A program made the position numbers and the translations under genes. The notes beneath the pieces were generated by a model. It had not been told where the DNA came from. It did no database searches and was given only the letters and a program-made list of their open reading frames with translations. This document shows, piece by piece, positions 17,467-29,531 of a DNA stretch of 64,000 bases. The DNA is from Candidatus Altimarinota bacterium (lineage in GTDB: Bacteria; Patescibacteriota; Gracilibacteria; BD1-5; UBA2023), in NCBI GenBank assembly GCA_028714815.1, contig JAQTLR010000001.1:1-64000 (forward strand), written 5' to 3'. Position 1 is the stretch's first letter. Each line of letters begins with the position of its first letter.

Positions 17467-17495
17467 TAAAAAGAGCATCTTCGGATGCTCTTTTT
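17467..17495. terminator. Terminator after the tRNA cluster
   Basis: Stem AAAAGAGCATC / GATGCTCTTTTT with UUCG tetraloop; also faces the end of the convergent coiled-coil gene. Confidence 0.88.
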
Positions 17496-17529
17496 GCTGG
17501 CATATTCTCCTGTATATAGGGGGTCTCGC

Positions 17530-18897
17530 CTAGCTTCGTCGTACGACTTCCGCGTCTATGATATGGTTCCCGGACCGTTCTATGTCCCGATAGGTTTCGA
17601 TGGCTTTCTGGGCGCTGCAAGAATGTTTCAGAGACTGGAGAAACTTCATGCATTCGAGAAAAACCTGTTCCACTATACTGCTACTGAACCCGAGTTCCGA
17701 TAATTCCGGATTTCCTTTCCATTCGTCCCTGGTTCGCATCAATTGCTCTTTCACAGTAGCATACGCATCTCTTCCTTTCCATTGTACGAGAAAGAAACTT
17801 TCTCGTACAACCCGGGTGTTTTCCTGCAAGGAGGAGTCATTCTGGAGAATGCTCGAATACTGTTCGAGGGAAGCATTGAAAAGCTGTATCGTATGGTTTT
17901 TCAGATCATCCACGAAAAGTTCCGGTCCCGCTGCGACTGTCCCCATCATGAGTTCTTTTCGCATCTGCTGTTCTTTCCTGAGTGCGTTATCCGTTTCTTC
18001 CAGACGTCTTTCCAATTCTTGGTTTTTCGTCTCCAGTCAATTGTTTTTCCGAAACACCGGAAGCCAGGATGCTTGCATTTTCCGAAGCGTTTCCAGCTCT
18101 TTCTCTACCTTCTCCAAACGCTCCTTCTTCGCGGAAAGTTCGTGGAACAGTCATCGGCCCCGTTCCATGATCTGCTTGTTTTTCGTCACTAGCTCCTGCT
18201 CGCGGATCCGCAATCCCTCATTCGCCGTAGAGAGTGACTCCCGCTCTTCGGAGATCGCTCCGATACAGGACTGCAATCGGGCCTGTTCTTCGAGCAATCC
18301 GTCCCGTTCCGATTCCAAAAGCGTTTTCTCCCGAACAAGCTCGTTCCTGTTTGCCATAAACCTCCCTATAGCTCATTGGAGAGTCATATTCAGACCGGAA
18401 ATCCGTTTCTCGAGCCGTTCCTTTTCCGTTCCATGATCCGCAAGCATCTGATGTTTTTCCTGATGGAGCTGCCTCACATTCCTGATGGCAGCATCTCACC
18501 CCTTGAGGATGAGGATCCGGAGGAGAGCATCGATGTTTTCCTGGGTTTTGGATCGTATGGATTCGATATGGGGCGACGGATTGGACATTCCTTTCTTCTC
18601 GCTCCGGATCATGATGGTTTCATAAAGTCTCCGGATTTTTTCCATCCCTTCAGATACCCCTTCAGAGAGCGAAGTCTGGATATCCGATACCATAGTCTCG
18701 AAAGTTTCGGATCCACGGGTATTCCGGACCAGGTCCTGCATCGATCCCTGGAATATACGGAGCAATTCCTGAGCAAGGGCATTTCTCGCTTCCGGAAGGC
18801 TCGTATCATACAATGCCCTCTCCGATCGATGGATCGAGAGGCACATCTCTTCTCCGATATTCTGGAGCTTGTATGCTTGTTCCTGAGAAAGATACAT
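17530..18897 (-). CDS. Coiled-coil protein of unknown function
   Basis: A 455-residue soluble protein. The middle third (about residues 130-300) is a long coiled coil with many Glu, Arg, Lys and Leu in heptads (ESERDGLLEEQARLQS, LEKVEKELETLRKMQ). The C-terminal third is a separate helical domain. Four UGA codons (18496, near 18376, 18151 and near 18040) split it under the standard code, but all fragments share one frame. ATG 18895-18897 is preferred over an upstream TTG because a promoter sits just before it. It lies 60 bp after the 1246-residue gene on the same strand. No family recognised. Confidence 0.75.
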
Positions 18898-18925
18898 GAA
18901 TGATACATCAGTGTTAGATATATTC

Positions 18926-18952
18926 AATATAGTGCTTTTTCAGATTTGTCAA
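18926..18952 (-). promoter_or_regulatory. Promoter of the coiled-coil protein gene
   Basis: Minus strand TTGACA (18952-18947) and TATATT (18931-18926), spacing 15 bp. Confidence 0.5.
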
Positions 18953-18957
18953 TGTTT

Positions 18958-21900
18958 TTATCCGAGGAGAGCGCTAATACTCGTAGCGACCGTTTCGGTT
19001 TCATCTCTCGTGGTTTTGATCCCTCCGCTCATATAGGATTCGAAATCCTTTTGCACGATATGGTCGTATTCGGGGGTTTCGAGTTTGCTCAGCTCTCGCC
19101 ATGGGGGAACAGAAAACCCCCTATCTTTCAAATCGGTCATATAAGTCTGTTTCTCTATCTTTGTCTTCTCGTCCTTATCCTTATCCGCCCAATCAGCACC
19201 GACTCGCTGAAGAATAGTCTTATAGAAAGCTTTATGATGTTCTTTAAATCGTTCTCGTTGAAATGCTTTATTTTCCATTTCATTCTCGGTAAGTTTTAAT
19301 TTTTTAATATTATCCAGAGACTGGAGATATCCTCACCACATAGTAACTGTTCCCTTGTCGTCCCCGATAGTTCCCGGTCATCGATCCACTCGTGCATTTT
19401 TCAGGTACATATCAGGATTCCAGGTATATCCGGAATGATTGTAATTATATACTCCTTCTCAGAGCTCATCTTTATTGAATTCTCCCATATTCTCGGTATC
19501 ACCCCTATAGTTTTGCACATAGGAACCTAGTGTTTCCCTTATCTCCGGATCCGTATCATGTTGTGCCCGATACAGGATCTCCGGATCCTGGGAGATAAGA
19601 AGTTTCTTGTGAAGATCGGGACCGTACGTACCCCAGAAGCTTTTTATTGCCTTGATAGTTGCCCCGACATCTTTATTCCGCACTTTTTCTATACTCTCAT
19701 ATGCTGTTTTCATTGCCGGATTCCCTTCTGCAAGGATTTTTACCGTTTTCTGGAATGTGGCAAGTTTCTCGGGTGTGAAGAGTGCAGTAAGCGCCGGATA
19801 TGGGTGACCTCCGCCATAGAACTCATTTTTGAGCGCATCGAGCTGACTTCCGTGGAGACGTGTGGAGATATTGGAAAGTGCTAGATAGATGGCTGGCTCA
19901 TGCATCTTATGTGGTGCACCACCCTTGGACCATACTTTTTTCATAGCACCGATTCCGTTGGCATACTCTCCTCATTCGAATTTCTCGTATACCCAATTGA
20001 GCCGTCCATCGAGTGTCCCCCAAGTCCCTGCCTTGGTTTCTCCGGAATCCCCTTCAGCCTTGATCCCCTCAAGCCATCACTTCTGTACCTCGATCCAGAG
20101 CGACCAATCGACCTGATTCTGTGATCCAGCATATTGGAGGTAATTCTCTATCAAAAATTCCTCACGGAAAAGTATCCCTTTATCCTTACAGGCTTTGAGA
20201 GCTCGCTGAACATGGACATTATCTGGTCCATACTTTGTCCCGGAAATCCGTTGAAAATAGGCAAATGATCCCTCCAGTGGCTTGAGAGCCCCCACATAGA
20301 GAGTCCCATGCTTCTTGAGCATCGAAAGAACCGCCGCCTGAATCTCATAATCATGTGACCCCTTATTTTCAAGAATATGTTTTACTTCCTTTTGACGTTC
20401 TCATGATGGAAGTCCACTGAGTTCCTCCACCATCTTCTTCATAAGCTCTCTCGTACTGCCATGTACCTGACTTCGAAGCTCTCGCATCATAGCATCATCC
20501 CATCCGAGGAGTTTTTTACCGAGAGCGAGCTGGAACTTAGCCGAATGAAGTTTCGAACCGTGTTCGAGTTTATGTTTGACGAAATCAACAAGACTTTTCG
20601 CTCCTGTAAACATATCATGGAGACTCGGATTTCCCATATATTTCTTAAACCATCCAGAATGTTCGTGTATCTCCTGAGCATTTTTCTGCTCTGGAGCGGT
20701 GAGTGGTATATCAGGAATAATCGGCGTTGCATGAAATTCCATGAACTGGACATAAAGAGCATTCCATCATCCTCTGTAGCCCTTTACACCTGATTTGTAT
20801 TTCTTTTCTTTCTCATCCCATTCCCCAGTAGTCCACCCAGTAAGCCCACTGGTATCTTTCGGATGAAGGGTGATTGTCTGCTTTTCTCCTCAAAACTGGA
20901 GAATTCCCGGGAAATTCTTATCGTCTTTTCTGTCCTCCGGAACGAAAATCCCTCTATCTTTATCGTAGATGATATTGGCGAATTCTTTCGCTTTCGGTGA
21001 ACGGGCCTTAATCTCTTGCAGAAAATCCTCTGGACCTTGCAGCTTCGGGAGGCGCGTACCGTTTTGGGATTCGAAATTGTCGAAGAATGCCTGAAAACTT
21101 ACGATTTCTTGAGAACCCCCATCCGATAGGGCGATAGTCGGATCTTCTCAATCGGCTGGATTTTCATTGATCGATTTTACCTGAAATACCCAGAAACCTT
21201 TCCCTCCCGGCTTCCCAATCTGCACGGAAGAACCCTTTTCCAGCCTGTGCCCCTTTCCCGGTTTATCGATAAGATCGAGAGCATTGTTGAGTTCCTGAAG
21301 AGAAGTCAGGTCGTTACGGAGGATCGTTTCCTTGATATCTCCATTTTCTACCTGGACATCGAGCATTTCCTGAGTCGCGATCTCCGGAAATCATTTTTTT
21401 CCCTTTGCTGCTTTTTCAAGGAGCGCAAAGATATTGCTATAATTCCGAGGCTGTTCCGGTGGATTATTTTTCCAGTTTTTATTGATCGATCCATCGCCCG
21501 TGAGGACATTCGTTACTGTCACCTGCTTCCCGCTTCATCCATTGCTCCGATTTCTTGCTGGATCGTCGTCTATTCACGTTATGGCAAAATGGAAATTCTG
21601 GAAAGTCCCATCCTGCTGCTTGATCTTTCCACGGACGTACGAACCCACCTTGAAATCCTCCGGATTCGGAATCCCGAGTCCTCGAAGTTTCTCTTGGAAG
21701 GATGAAAGGAGTTTATCTTCATCGTCAAGAGTAAGGCCGAGCGTATTCCCTTCTTCAGATTCTTCGATTATTTCCCGATTCGTTTGCTCGATCTGTTCGA
21801 CGATCGCTCTTCTTCCTCACCCTTTCAGGAGCTTATCTAGATCCGTTTCCGGCAGGAGTTTCGTCGGGAGGATGATGTCATTCGGATCGATATCCCTGAT

Positions 21901-22698
21901 GGCCTCTTCATCGATAGAGAAAGTCTTTCCGGTGAATTGTTTTTTTACGCATTCCCGAATATATTTATGGACTGCAGCTTCACTGATTATATCCAGATCC
22001 TGGAGCCTCTGAAGCGTGGTGGTTGGGAGGAAATATTTCACAAGGAGCTGTTTTTCTTCCTTTCCTTTGAAATATTCGGAAACCCCTTCTATGTCCTGTT
22101 CGCTCACACGATCGGAAGCAAGGAGACGCATGACACCCTGCTTTTGTTCTTCGGTCAGATTCACACCTTCTCTCTCGAATACCGCTTCGAATTGTTTCTG
22201 GAAATCCTGTTCCTTGGGTTGTTTTTCTTTATTTGGGAATAGCCTGTCGATAATAGCCTGCCTACTTGTACGATAGTTGAGGCCTTTGGTGAGATCCGAG
22301 AGCGAAAGCGACTCGATGTCCTTATTCAGTATCTTTTTCTGTGCAGGATTTATATCGAACTCCCGGACAAGGAGTCCAACAAGTGTCGTACGTTTGGATT
22401 CTATCGCTACACCGACACGTACGAGTTCTGAGTACATATACTCCTTCTCTATGCTATCGATCGCCTTTTTTATCTCGGGAGTACTCCCTTCCGCTTTTTT
22501 CTGGTAGTATTCCCGAAGCTCTTGGATGGTTCCGTTGCACTCGCTCCATTTCGCGTCATTGTAGAACGCTACTCACTTGTCTCCATTGAGTTTCGCATCG
22601 AGAAAATCCCGGACCAATTTCTTCGCGAGGTCTTTAGCATCCTGCTTTGATTGTTTCACCTGTTCCTTGCTATCAATATCTCACGGAATATTTACCAT
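18958..22698 (-). CDS. Very large protein of unknown function (1246 residues)
   Basis: One open frame from ATG 22698 to UAA 18958 if UGA is Gly; the standard code breaks it into at least six pieces, all in the same frame. No signal peptide or membrane segment is obvious. The composition is that of a soluble, helical, charged protein. The N-terminal third (to about residue 290) is Lys/Glu-rich with leucine repeats; later parts have QEI, PGKGHRLEKGSSVQIGKPGG and a Gly/His/Pro-rich loop. I recognise no domain. It is divergent from the VirB6-like gene, so a role as cytoplasmic partner or substrate of that system is possible, without proof. Confidence 0.75.
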
Positions 22699-22937
22699 AG
22701 TAATCACTATAAACATATAAACTTCCTCCGAGTATATCCTATATTGCTCGAAAAATCAAAAAAAACGTTCTTCTGTAGATATTCTTCTTTTCTGGAAAAA
22801 ATGGAAAAATCCCTAAACCCCATAAAAACTCCAAAAGTCAATCAAGAACTTTTGCAAAAAAAGGAAATATATGATGTAATAGCAGAAGAAATACAAAAAC
22901 ACGAAGAAACACATAACTACCTATTCATATATACGCT

Positions 22938-25259
22938 ATGTTCCGATCCATCATTCTCTCCCGAATCTCCCGACTCGCTCTCCTGTCGGTTTTTTGTACC
23001 GGGCTTTTCATTACGAGCGGAGAACCTAGCGTGGATTCTGCCGGGATCCATATGGGAAGCGGGGGGATATATAATGTGGCAGTGGCAGAGACGAAAACAA
23101 CAGAGACCACTACCCCTACAGGATCAGAGAAAACAGCATCAAAGAATACGATGGATGACACGATCAACGCATTCATCACCGGCATGAATCTCATAATAGG
23201 GATACTCACTGCTATCATCACCCCTCTCGTCATGCTCGCCGGATGGCTCCTGTCTCCCGACTGGACCTTCGGAGAGATCTTCGGACTCCGCCCGATACTC
23301 CACCAGCTCTGGATACTCATATCCAATGTCGTCTATGTCATATTCGGGTTCATGCTCGTGTTTGTCGCATTCGCCAATATATTCGGATGAGAGCACAGCA
23401 AGGCTTATGAGATGAAAACGATGCTCCCGAAGCTTGTAACCGGGATGCTCATGGTTCCCTTCACCTGGTTCATCGTGAGTGCCGTACTTTCGGTATCCAA
23501 TGTGCTCACCGCATCGGTCATACAACTTCCTGTCGCAACCATACTCAACTCTGGTGGTGAGACAAAAGGGTTATTGACGGATCCTATTATACCGAAAGAA
23601 ATCACTTTTGATAAAAATTCTTCTGGAACTGGTACGGTAGATAGCAATGGGAGAGCTCTGTCAGATGCGGAAAAGAACAAAGTGGATGCGAATGGCGAGT
23701 CTACAACAGCCTATACAAGGAACTGAAATTTTTATGCTTCCGATTGCGATGATGATGAAAATCAGTGTCTTTCTATCAAAGATTTTTTGACCAGTGGCGG
23801 ATGAGGTGCATATAATCTCCTTTCTGTCTATGCCTATGGGATTTTCCGGATCCAGGAATACAAAGCCATCACAACAGAACAGAAAATCAGCAAGATGCTC
23901 GATATCGCTTACAAACTCTGATATGGTGTTGTATTTTTCGTCATATTCGGAATACTTATCATAGCGATTGTCTACGCACTCTTTTCTCGTGCCATGATGC
24001 TCTGGCTCTATGCGATGTTTTCACCGATTTTCGCTCTCATGTATGTTACAGGAAGCAAACATAAATCGCTGGAGAAATTTTCCATAAAGGAGTTCGTCTC
24101 TCTTGCGATGGTACCAGTTTATGTCTCAGCAGCCCTTGCATTTGGACTCATGTTTCTCGGGCTCGTCATGAGCGCGACCGGAACAGCGGAGAAAACCGGA
24201 AATGGGAAGCTGGAAGGTGACAGCGTGAAGATCGAAACAAAAAAAGATACAACGACGTTCCAATTCTGAACAGGGGACAAGGGCATTACTCTCAAAACCG
24301 TTGGACTTCTGGATCCGGAAGCGAAGAATGGAGCTTCTGGAGCACTTGATATAGGAAAGGGGATCATCGGGACTATCATCATGAATATTCTCGCTCTTGT
24401 CATCCTCTGGATGGCCGTCATGGCGGCACTCGGAGCGAATAAGATCACCGAAGCCGCAGTCAAACCGATCGCCGACATGGGAGGCAGTGTCGGTCAACTC
24501 ATGAAGAGTGCTCCGCAATATATACCGATACCATGAATGAAGGGACAAAGTATTGCTTCAGCAACGCAGTGAGTGAGTAATATAACACAGTCTGTTCGAA
24601 CAAATGCAAATACCAAGGCAAATGAATTTAGCAGGAGATTCACGGATGATGATTATGCTAAAAAGAGAGAGGATTGGAACAAAGTTCAATCTCATCAAAT
24701 AGGACCTCGTAGCCTAAGCGACGATTCTTTTATAAAGGATCTCCGATCCGTGCTTGCTCAAAAAAGTGTGACATCCCTTGCCAATGACAGCATAGCAAGA
24801 CTCGAAATGACGAAGTTAGCAGGAAAACTGGGAATAAAAGACAGAGAAGGAAAAGATATAACCGAAGCCATACTAGCTAGTCCAGAAGCAATGGCAAAAC
24901 TTATAGCGGATATAAATGCGAATACCGCGGGGGGAAGAGCATTGTTATGACAAGCTGTCGGTCCCGAGGCATCTCAAGTCAACGTGGCATTAGGAGCCCT
25001 TAGAAGGGATTCATCAGAAATAACACCACCAACTCCTTCACCAGTAACCACGCCGATACAGATTACATTACCAGGAAATAATACAAGCACTAATCTTCAG
25101 GTTAATATCACTACGCCAGCAAGCTGAACTAACCATGCAAAGATTGATACCAATGAACTCAATAGATTGCTCGCTGCATTACAAGTAACCACACCGACAC
25201 TTACTGCAGAACAATTAAAACAAGCACTTAGTGCAAAAAATATTGATGTTAATCCATAA
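22938..25259 (+). CDS. VirB6/TrbL-like polytopic membrane protein (type IV secretion-like)
   Basis: A 773-residue protein with an N-terminal signal sequence, then several membrane helices: NLIIGILTAIITPLVMLAG, LWILISNVVYVIFGFMLV, FVIFGILIIAIVYALF, MMLWLYAMFSPIFALMYV (typical of VirB6/TrbL in small-genome bacteria), and IIMNILALVILWMAVMAAL. The C-terminal 250 residues are polar, rich in Thr/Pro/Asn, and probably cytoplasmic or exported. About nine UGA codons are read as Gly. VirB6 proteins form the inner-membrane channel of type IV secretion systems. No VirB4 or VirD4 ATPase is nearby, so the complex cannot be named. A 240-bp leader precedes the start. Confidence 0.72.
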
Positions 25260-25341
25260 TCTCCCTTGACTCTCCAAGTCAAATATATTACACTCCCCCG
25301 AAAATATATAACCTCCTATCCACCCAAACAAAAACACATCT

Positions 25342-25605
25342 ATGAAAGAATTCCATAACCTCATCAGCAATACCACGAGTCTGGTCGGCTATATCGCCGT
25401 CCTCATGTTCGGTGGGGCTTACCTTGGCGGGAACCAAAGTTTTGCGCTGGATCCGGCGGTCTTGAAAGGGAATATTATAGAAAGTAGAGATGCGATGGAT
25501 CGCATCTCTACTGAGTCCAGATCGGTCATTATCACCATCGATGGCCGGCAGTATGAGGCCTGGATAGGCGCAGAGGTTGTCCGGAAACCGGAATTCACCT
25601 ACTAG
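25342..25605 (+). CDS. Small membrane-anchored protein
   Basis: An 87-residue protein with one hydrophobic segment (about residues 14-34: LVGYIAVLMFGGAYLGG) and a short polar C-terminus ending PEFTY. It follows the VirB6-like gene by 82 bp and is closed by a strong terminator, so it probably belongs to the same transcript. No family recognised; small lipoprotein-like or pilin-like subunits are usual in such loci, but this is a guess. No UGA. Confidence 0.7.
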   Translation: MKEFHNLISNTTSLVGYIAVLMFGGAYLGGNQSFALDPAVLKGNIIESRDAMDRISTESRSVIITIDGRQYEAWIGAEVVRKPEFTY

Positions 25606-25651
25606 AAACAATAATCCCACGAGCCTGATCGGGCTCGTGGGATTATTGTTT
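25606..25651. terminator. Strong bidirectional terminator
   Basis: Twenty-bp perfect stem AAACAATAATCCCACGAGCC / GGCTCGTGGGATTATTGTTT with a short loop, between convergent genes. Confidence 0.9.
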
Positions 25652-25669
25652 CGTAAGAAGCTTCTCCTC

Positions 25670-28600
25670 TTATTTATAATCTCATGCTTTGATCTTATCG
25701 AATGACACGGGTTTGGCAAAATGGTATCCTTGGAAGAAATCCACCCCTAGACTCTGAAGGAGAAGGAATGTTTCTCCCGATTCTATATATTCGGCGGTAA
25801 CGGTGGCTCCGATTTCTCTTGCATGGGATACAATACTTCGGATTGCGGCTATAGCGCTGTTTCTATAGACACTATTAGATGTATGGACAACGACTTCCTT
25901 ATCTATCTTTATATTATCGGGATTGATGAGGATAATCTTTTTCAGATTGCTCTCCTTTTCTCCATAATCATCGATGGAAATCTTGTAGCCGAGGGATTTC
26001 AGTTCTTCTATTTTCTTTATATCATCCTCCCTGTCAAAAGGAACGGTTTCCAGGATTTCCAGGTTTATACGCTTCACGGTTTCTTTGGATTGATATTGGA
26101 TCGATCTGAGATTCCTCATGATCCGGTCGTCATTCCAATCCTGCTCATGGATATTTATAGAAACCATCAGATCGGGATCGTCTTCCATATCGAAAATGAT
26201 CTGACGAAGCATAGAAAGGGTAATGTCCGGCAACCATCCCTTTCCTGTCGCTATACCTATGAATCTATAAGGACCGATGAGCTCTTTTTTACCATCTTCT
26301 CCAAGGTGTTCGATCCTTGCGAGCGCCTCACACTTCTTAGCGGCAGGATTTTTCGGATCGTAGATGTATTGATAATGGGGAATAAGATTCGTGTGAATAT
26401 TTCCAGAGTAGAGCGCTGCGGTAAGTATGTCGGTATTTTTCCGTGCTTCTTCTGGTGCTTTCTCATCCCCATTCGTGAAAACATACAGGTATTTCTCCCG
26501 TGCCCGTTTCGCTTCTGTAAGCGCTATATGTACATTTTTTATATGTTCTTCTTTTTGGCACAATACGATTCCTGCATGAAATTGGATATTTTTCCCATAA
26601 TCTATATGGAATCCTTTCAGGAGAGCATCCATGAAATTACATACGGTAATATTCGCATCTTCTCCTAAAAGCGCTGCCAATTCAGAGAATTTACCGGATC
26701 CATAGACGAGACAGAAGGTTGTTTTGTCATACCTGTATATCGTGGTATCAGCTTTTGCATCCAAGTACGTTCCTACTTTTTTCATTATTTCTTCCCAATC
26801 ATCTCTCCCTCCTTGTGTTGCAAGCATACTACTATGCCCGTCTACCTCAACAAGGATGACGGTCTTTTCCAGTCAAAGAATATCTTTGTTGAGTTTGTTT
26901 TCATTCGGCAATCCTGTCTCGGTATCGTAAAACGCCAGTTTCTCCAGCTCTCTCTTGGACTCCTGAAGGATAGCATTCTTTTTATTTATCGCGATCAAGT
27001 TTCAGAAGCGCTCTTGGATCAATGCGTAATGTTCTGAAAAGATCTTTTCAAAGATCTTTTCAGAGACGGACGGGTAGATAAAGGTAATGAAAATCCCTCA
27101 AGCAATAGATATATGCTTCTTCTGAAACCCTTTTTTGGACATGGTTTCCGGACATATTTCCGTTTTCGCTTCCATAGATTCTTCGACGGCCTTGCATGTG
27201 GCGTTATCTTTCCTTGTGATACAATTCTCACAATCCCCTATGATCGTAATGGTACAGAGATTATAGAAAATAACCTCTGCGATCTCTTTTCCGAAGAGAT
27301 TATTGATTTGTTCCTGTGTCAGTACATCATCCTTCATATTCATGGAAGAGATGATCTTCCCTACTTTTGCTTCTATAGATACGATCGCTGATTGTCTATA
27401 TTGCTCCATGGCTTCTTCAAATATATATGTCCCGCTTCTTTCCAGGTCTCCATTAGCATGCACCTGTTTCCCATATCGCTTCATCTCATCCATGCTTCCG
27501 AGCGTGATGTAAAAACTTCTTTCATCCTGAAAATTTTTGAGATTCTTGTCCGTCCCCGCAAGAGGAGTGCTAAGGTTTTTATAATGGAGAAAACATCTCT
27601 GTGCATATTCCCGGTATTTCTCGTCTCTACACTCGATATAGTACAACGCCAAAGAGAGGTACACCTTAGAGTAGCTGAGCACGGAATGGGAAATGTCTTT
27701 TTTCCGGATAAAGGAACGGATCCTTTCTATGATAGGAAGGAATGCAAGACGTTGCTCGGAAGTATGGAATCTCCGTATGATCTGGGCAGTAATTTTAATA
27801 CCCATTTGCTCATGGAAGTAGTTGTTGATCTGCCTTTCATTATCCAAGAAGAAATTCATAATTCTCTCAAGAGAATCCTCTCTTATATCCGTATCATGAA
27901 GGATGAGATAATACAATGCTTCAATCTGAAATTCATTCTTTATGCCATGCAGATAAATATCTTCAAATATCTCCTCTGTGGTACCGAAATTTTGTTTTAC
28001 TGCATAATTATAGATATCGATAAGTTTTTCGAGGCAAAGTGTCTTATCTTTGAGCTCTTCAGGGGAAAGATTTCCATTTATTTCTTTTATTTTCTCAAAC
28101 CCTACGAGCATTAAAAGAGCCTCATTTGCGCCTTCAATTTTGGTACAGTATTCTTCCTTGCTTGGCTCTCATCAGAACTGAGATTTTCTTTGACGTGCAA
28201 GTCAGTCTCGAAGATTTTTTATCCCTTGAGCAACCTGCTTTTTTACTTCTGAAACAGTTTTTCCATCGATAGGAACCGCGTGTCAGAAATTCACTTGAAC
28301 TTGACCGCAAAGATTATCCATCTTTTTTCACATGGGATGATTCTCGGTAAATTTTGAACCCATTTTTCCCAAAAGGGCATCGATATTTGTTCTTATGATC
28401 GAATCGAGATGGATAGATATCTGACGTTCTTCAAAATTTCCTGAATGTATCAGCGCAAGGACATTCATTGTTTCCACGATCCGTAACACACGGGATAGTG
28501 CGTTATTCGTAATATCTCGAGAAAAATCAGCACAATTCCACATTTTTTCACTCCCAAGAGCTTCGGATATATCAAGTATAGAAGCGAGTAAAAATGAATT

Positions 28601-29086
28601 GATCTCATGGAGTTGGTTGGATTGTATATCTTTCGTGAGATCGAAATCTTCCCCTATTCAAAGGAGGAAAAAGTGAAAGGCGATGATGTCGTATTGCTCA
28701 GCATACTGAATAGATTGTATAGGGCCATTTCTTTCTTTGATGTAAGAAAATACCCCTTCGCAAATCGGTAGATCATTTCGGAAGCTTCGCATGATTTTCT
28801 CTGGAATAGGACTACTCTTAGAGAAAAATGTATGTCTGAGAAAATCAAGAAAAGGGAAAAGGATTTCTTTGATATGTTCCGGTTTTTTAAAAAATTCACA
28901 TATAGTAGCAGGATGCGTCTGTTCGAAAAATCAAATGAGATTTTGGAAATTTATTTCTTTTTTTCCATCAAGAGTCTCTTCCACAAAGGAACTAGTGGAT
29001 AAAACAAGCCCAATGGACTCTTTTCATTCTCTTCACTCCTGATAGGATTGATGATGAGGAATGGGAAATATGTTTTCTCATGGCAT
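25670..29086 (-). CDS. Degenerate-GGDEF plus EAL domain protein (c-di-GMP phosphodiesterase), 1138 residues
   Basis: A single frame runs from ATG 29086 to UAA 25670 when UGA is Gly. The first 650 residues are helical with no domain I recognise. Then comes a GGDEF-type domain (FYDTETGLPNENKL) whose signature is replaced by YGSGKF, so it should not make c-di-GMP. The EAL domain looks intact: CEALARI, SINIHE, LEILETV, SIDDYGEKESNL, DNIKIDKEVV, TAEYIESGE and FFQGYHF, which cover the metal and substrate residues. Predicted role: hydrolysis of c-di-GMP, possibly tuned by GTP binding to the dead GGDEF domain. About ten UGA codons. No membrane segment seen. Confidence 0.85.
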
Positions 29087-29212
29087 AAGCCGTATTCTTA
29101 CAAATTACGATCGGATGTGAGTGTATCTATAGTCAATAAAAAAGCAAAATATTTTCATAGAAAATTGCATTTTCCCATATATGATGGATTAATAAGATTG
29201 TGTCAAAAATAT

Positions 29213-29240
29213 TTGACTTATAAAAAATGTGGTTTATACT
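29213..29240 (+). promoter_or_regulatory. Promoter of the candidate small RNA
   Basis: TTGACT (29213-29218) and TATACT (29235-29240), spacing 16 bp, with no long gene downstream before a terminator. Confidence 0.65.
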
Positions 29241-29246
29241 ATATTT

Positions 29247-29430
29247 AGTTTTTAGGAAACATCCCAAAAACAAAAACAAATATTTTTTAATCTTTTTGGC
29301 CTATGTCATTTGGTGGACAATAAAAAAATATGAAACTGCTCTCGTTATACGAAATAGAGCATGACTCTGTTTCCTCTGCTGGATACTATCATCCAGCTGA
29401 ACCCTGCCGATAATTCGGCAGGGTTTTTTA
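29247..29430 (+). ncRNA. Candidate small RNA or short-peptide transcript
   Basis: A good promoter and a strong terminator (AACCCTGCCGA-TAAT-TCGGCAGGGTTTTTT, 29400-29429) frame about 185 bases. Inside lies a second hairpin, GCTGGAT-N6-ATCCAGC. Two tiny frames exist: a six-codon one from 29313 (MSFGGQ) and a 27-codon one at 29330-29413 whose UAA sits in the terminator loop. No known RNA family is recognised. It could be a regulatory RNA or encode the 27-residue peptide. Confidence 0.5.
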
Positions 29431-29531
29431 AAAATCCGATTTTTAAAAAATGGAATTTCCATATACTATCGCAGTTCTTATTCTAGTTCCCTCGAACAAA
29501 AGGGGACATAAGCATTCCTAATCCCTTTGCT

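Noticed and set aside
22801-23187. Small frame starting MEKSLNPIKTP that overlaps the start of the VirB6-like gene
   Set aside because: More than half of it is out of frame over the VirB6-like signal peptide region; probably leader sequence, though the first 45 residues could be a short gene.
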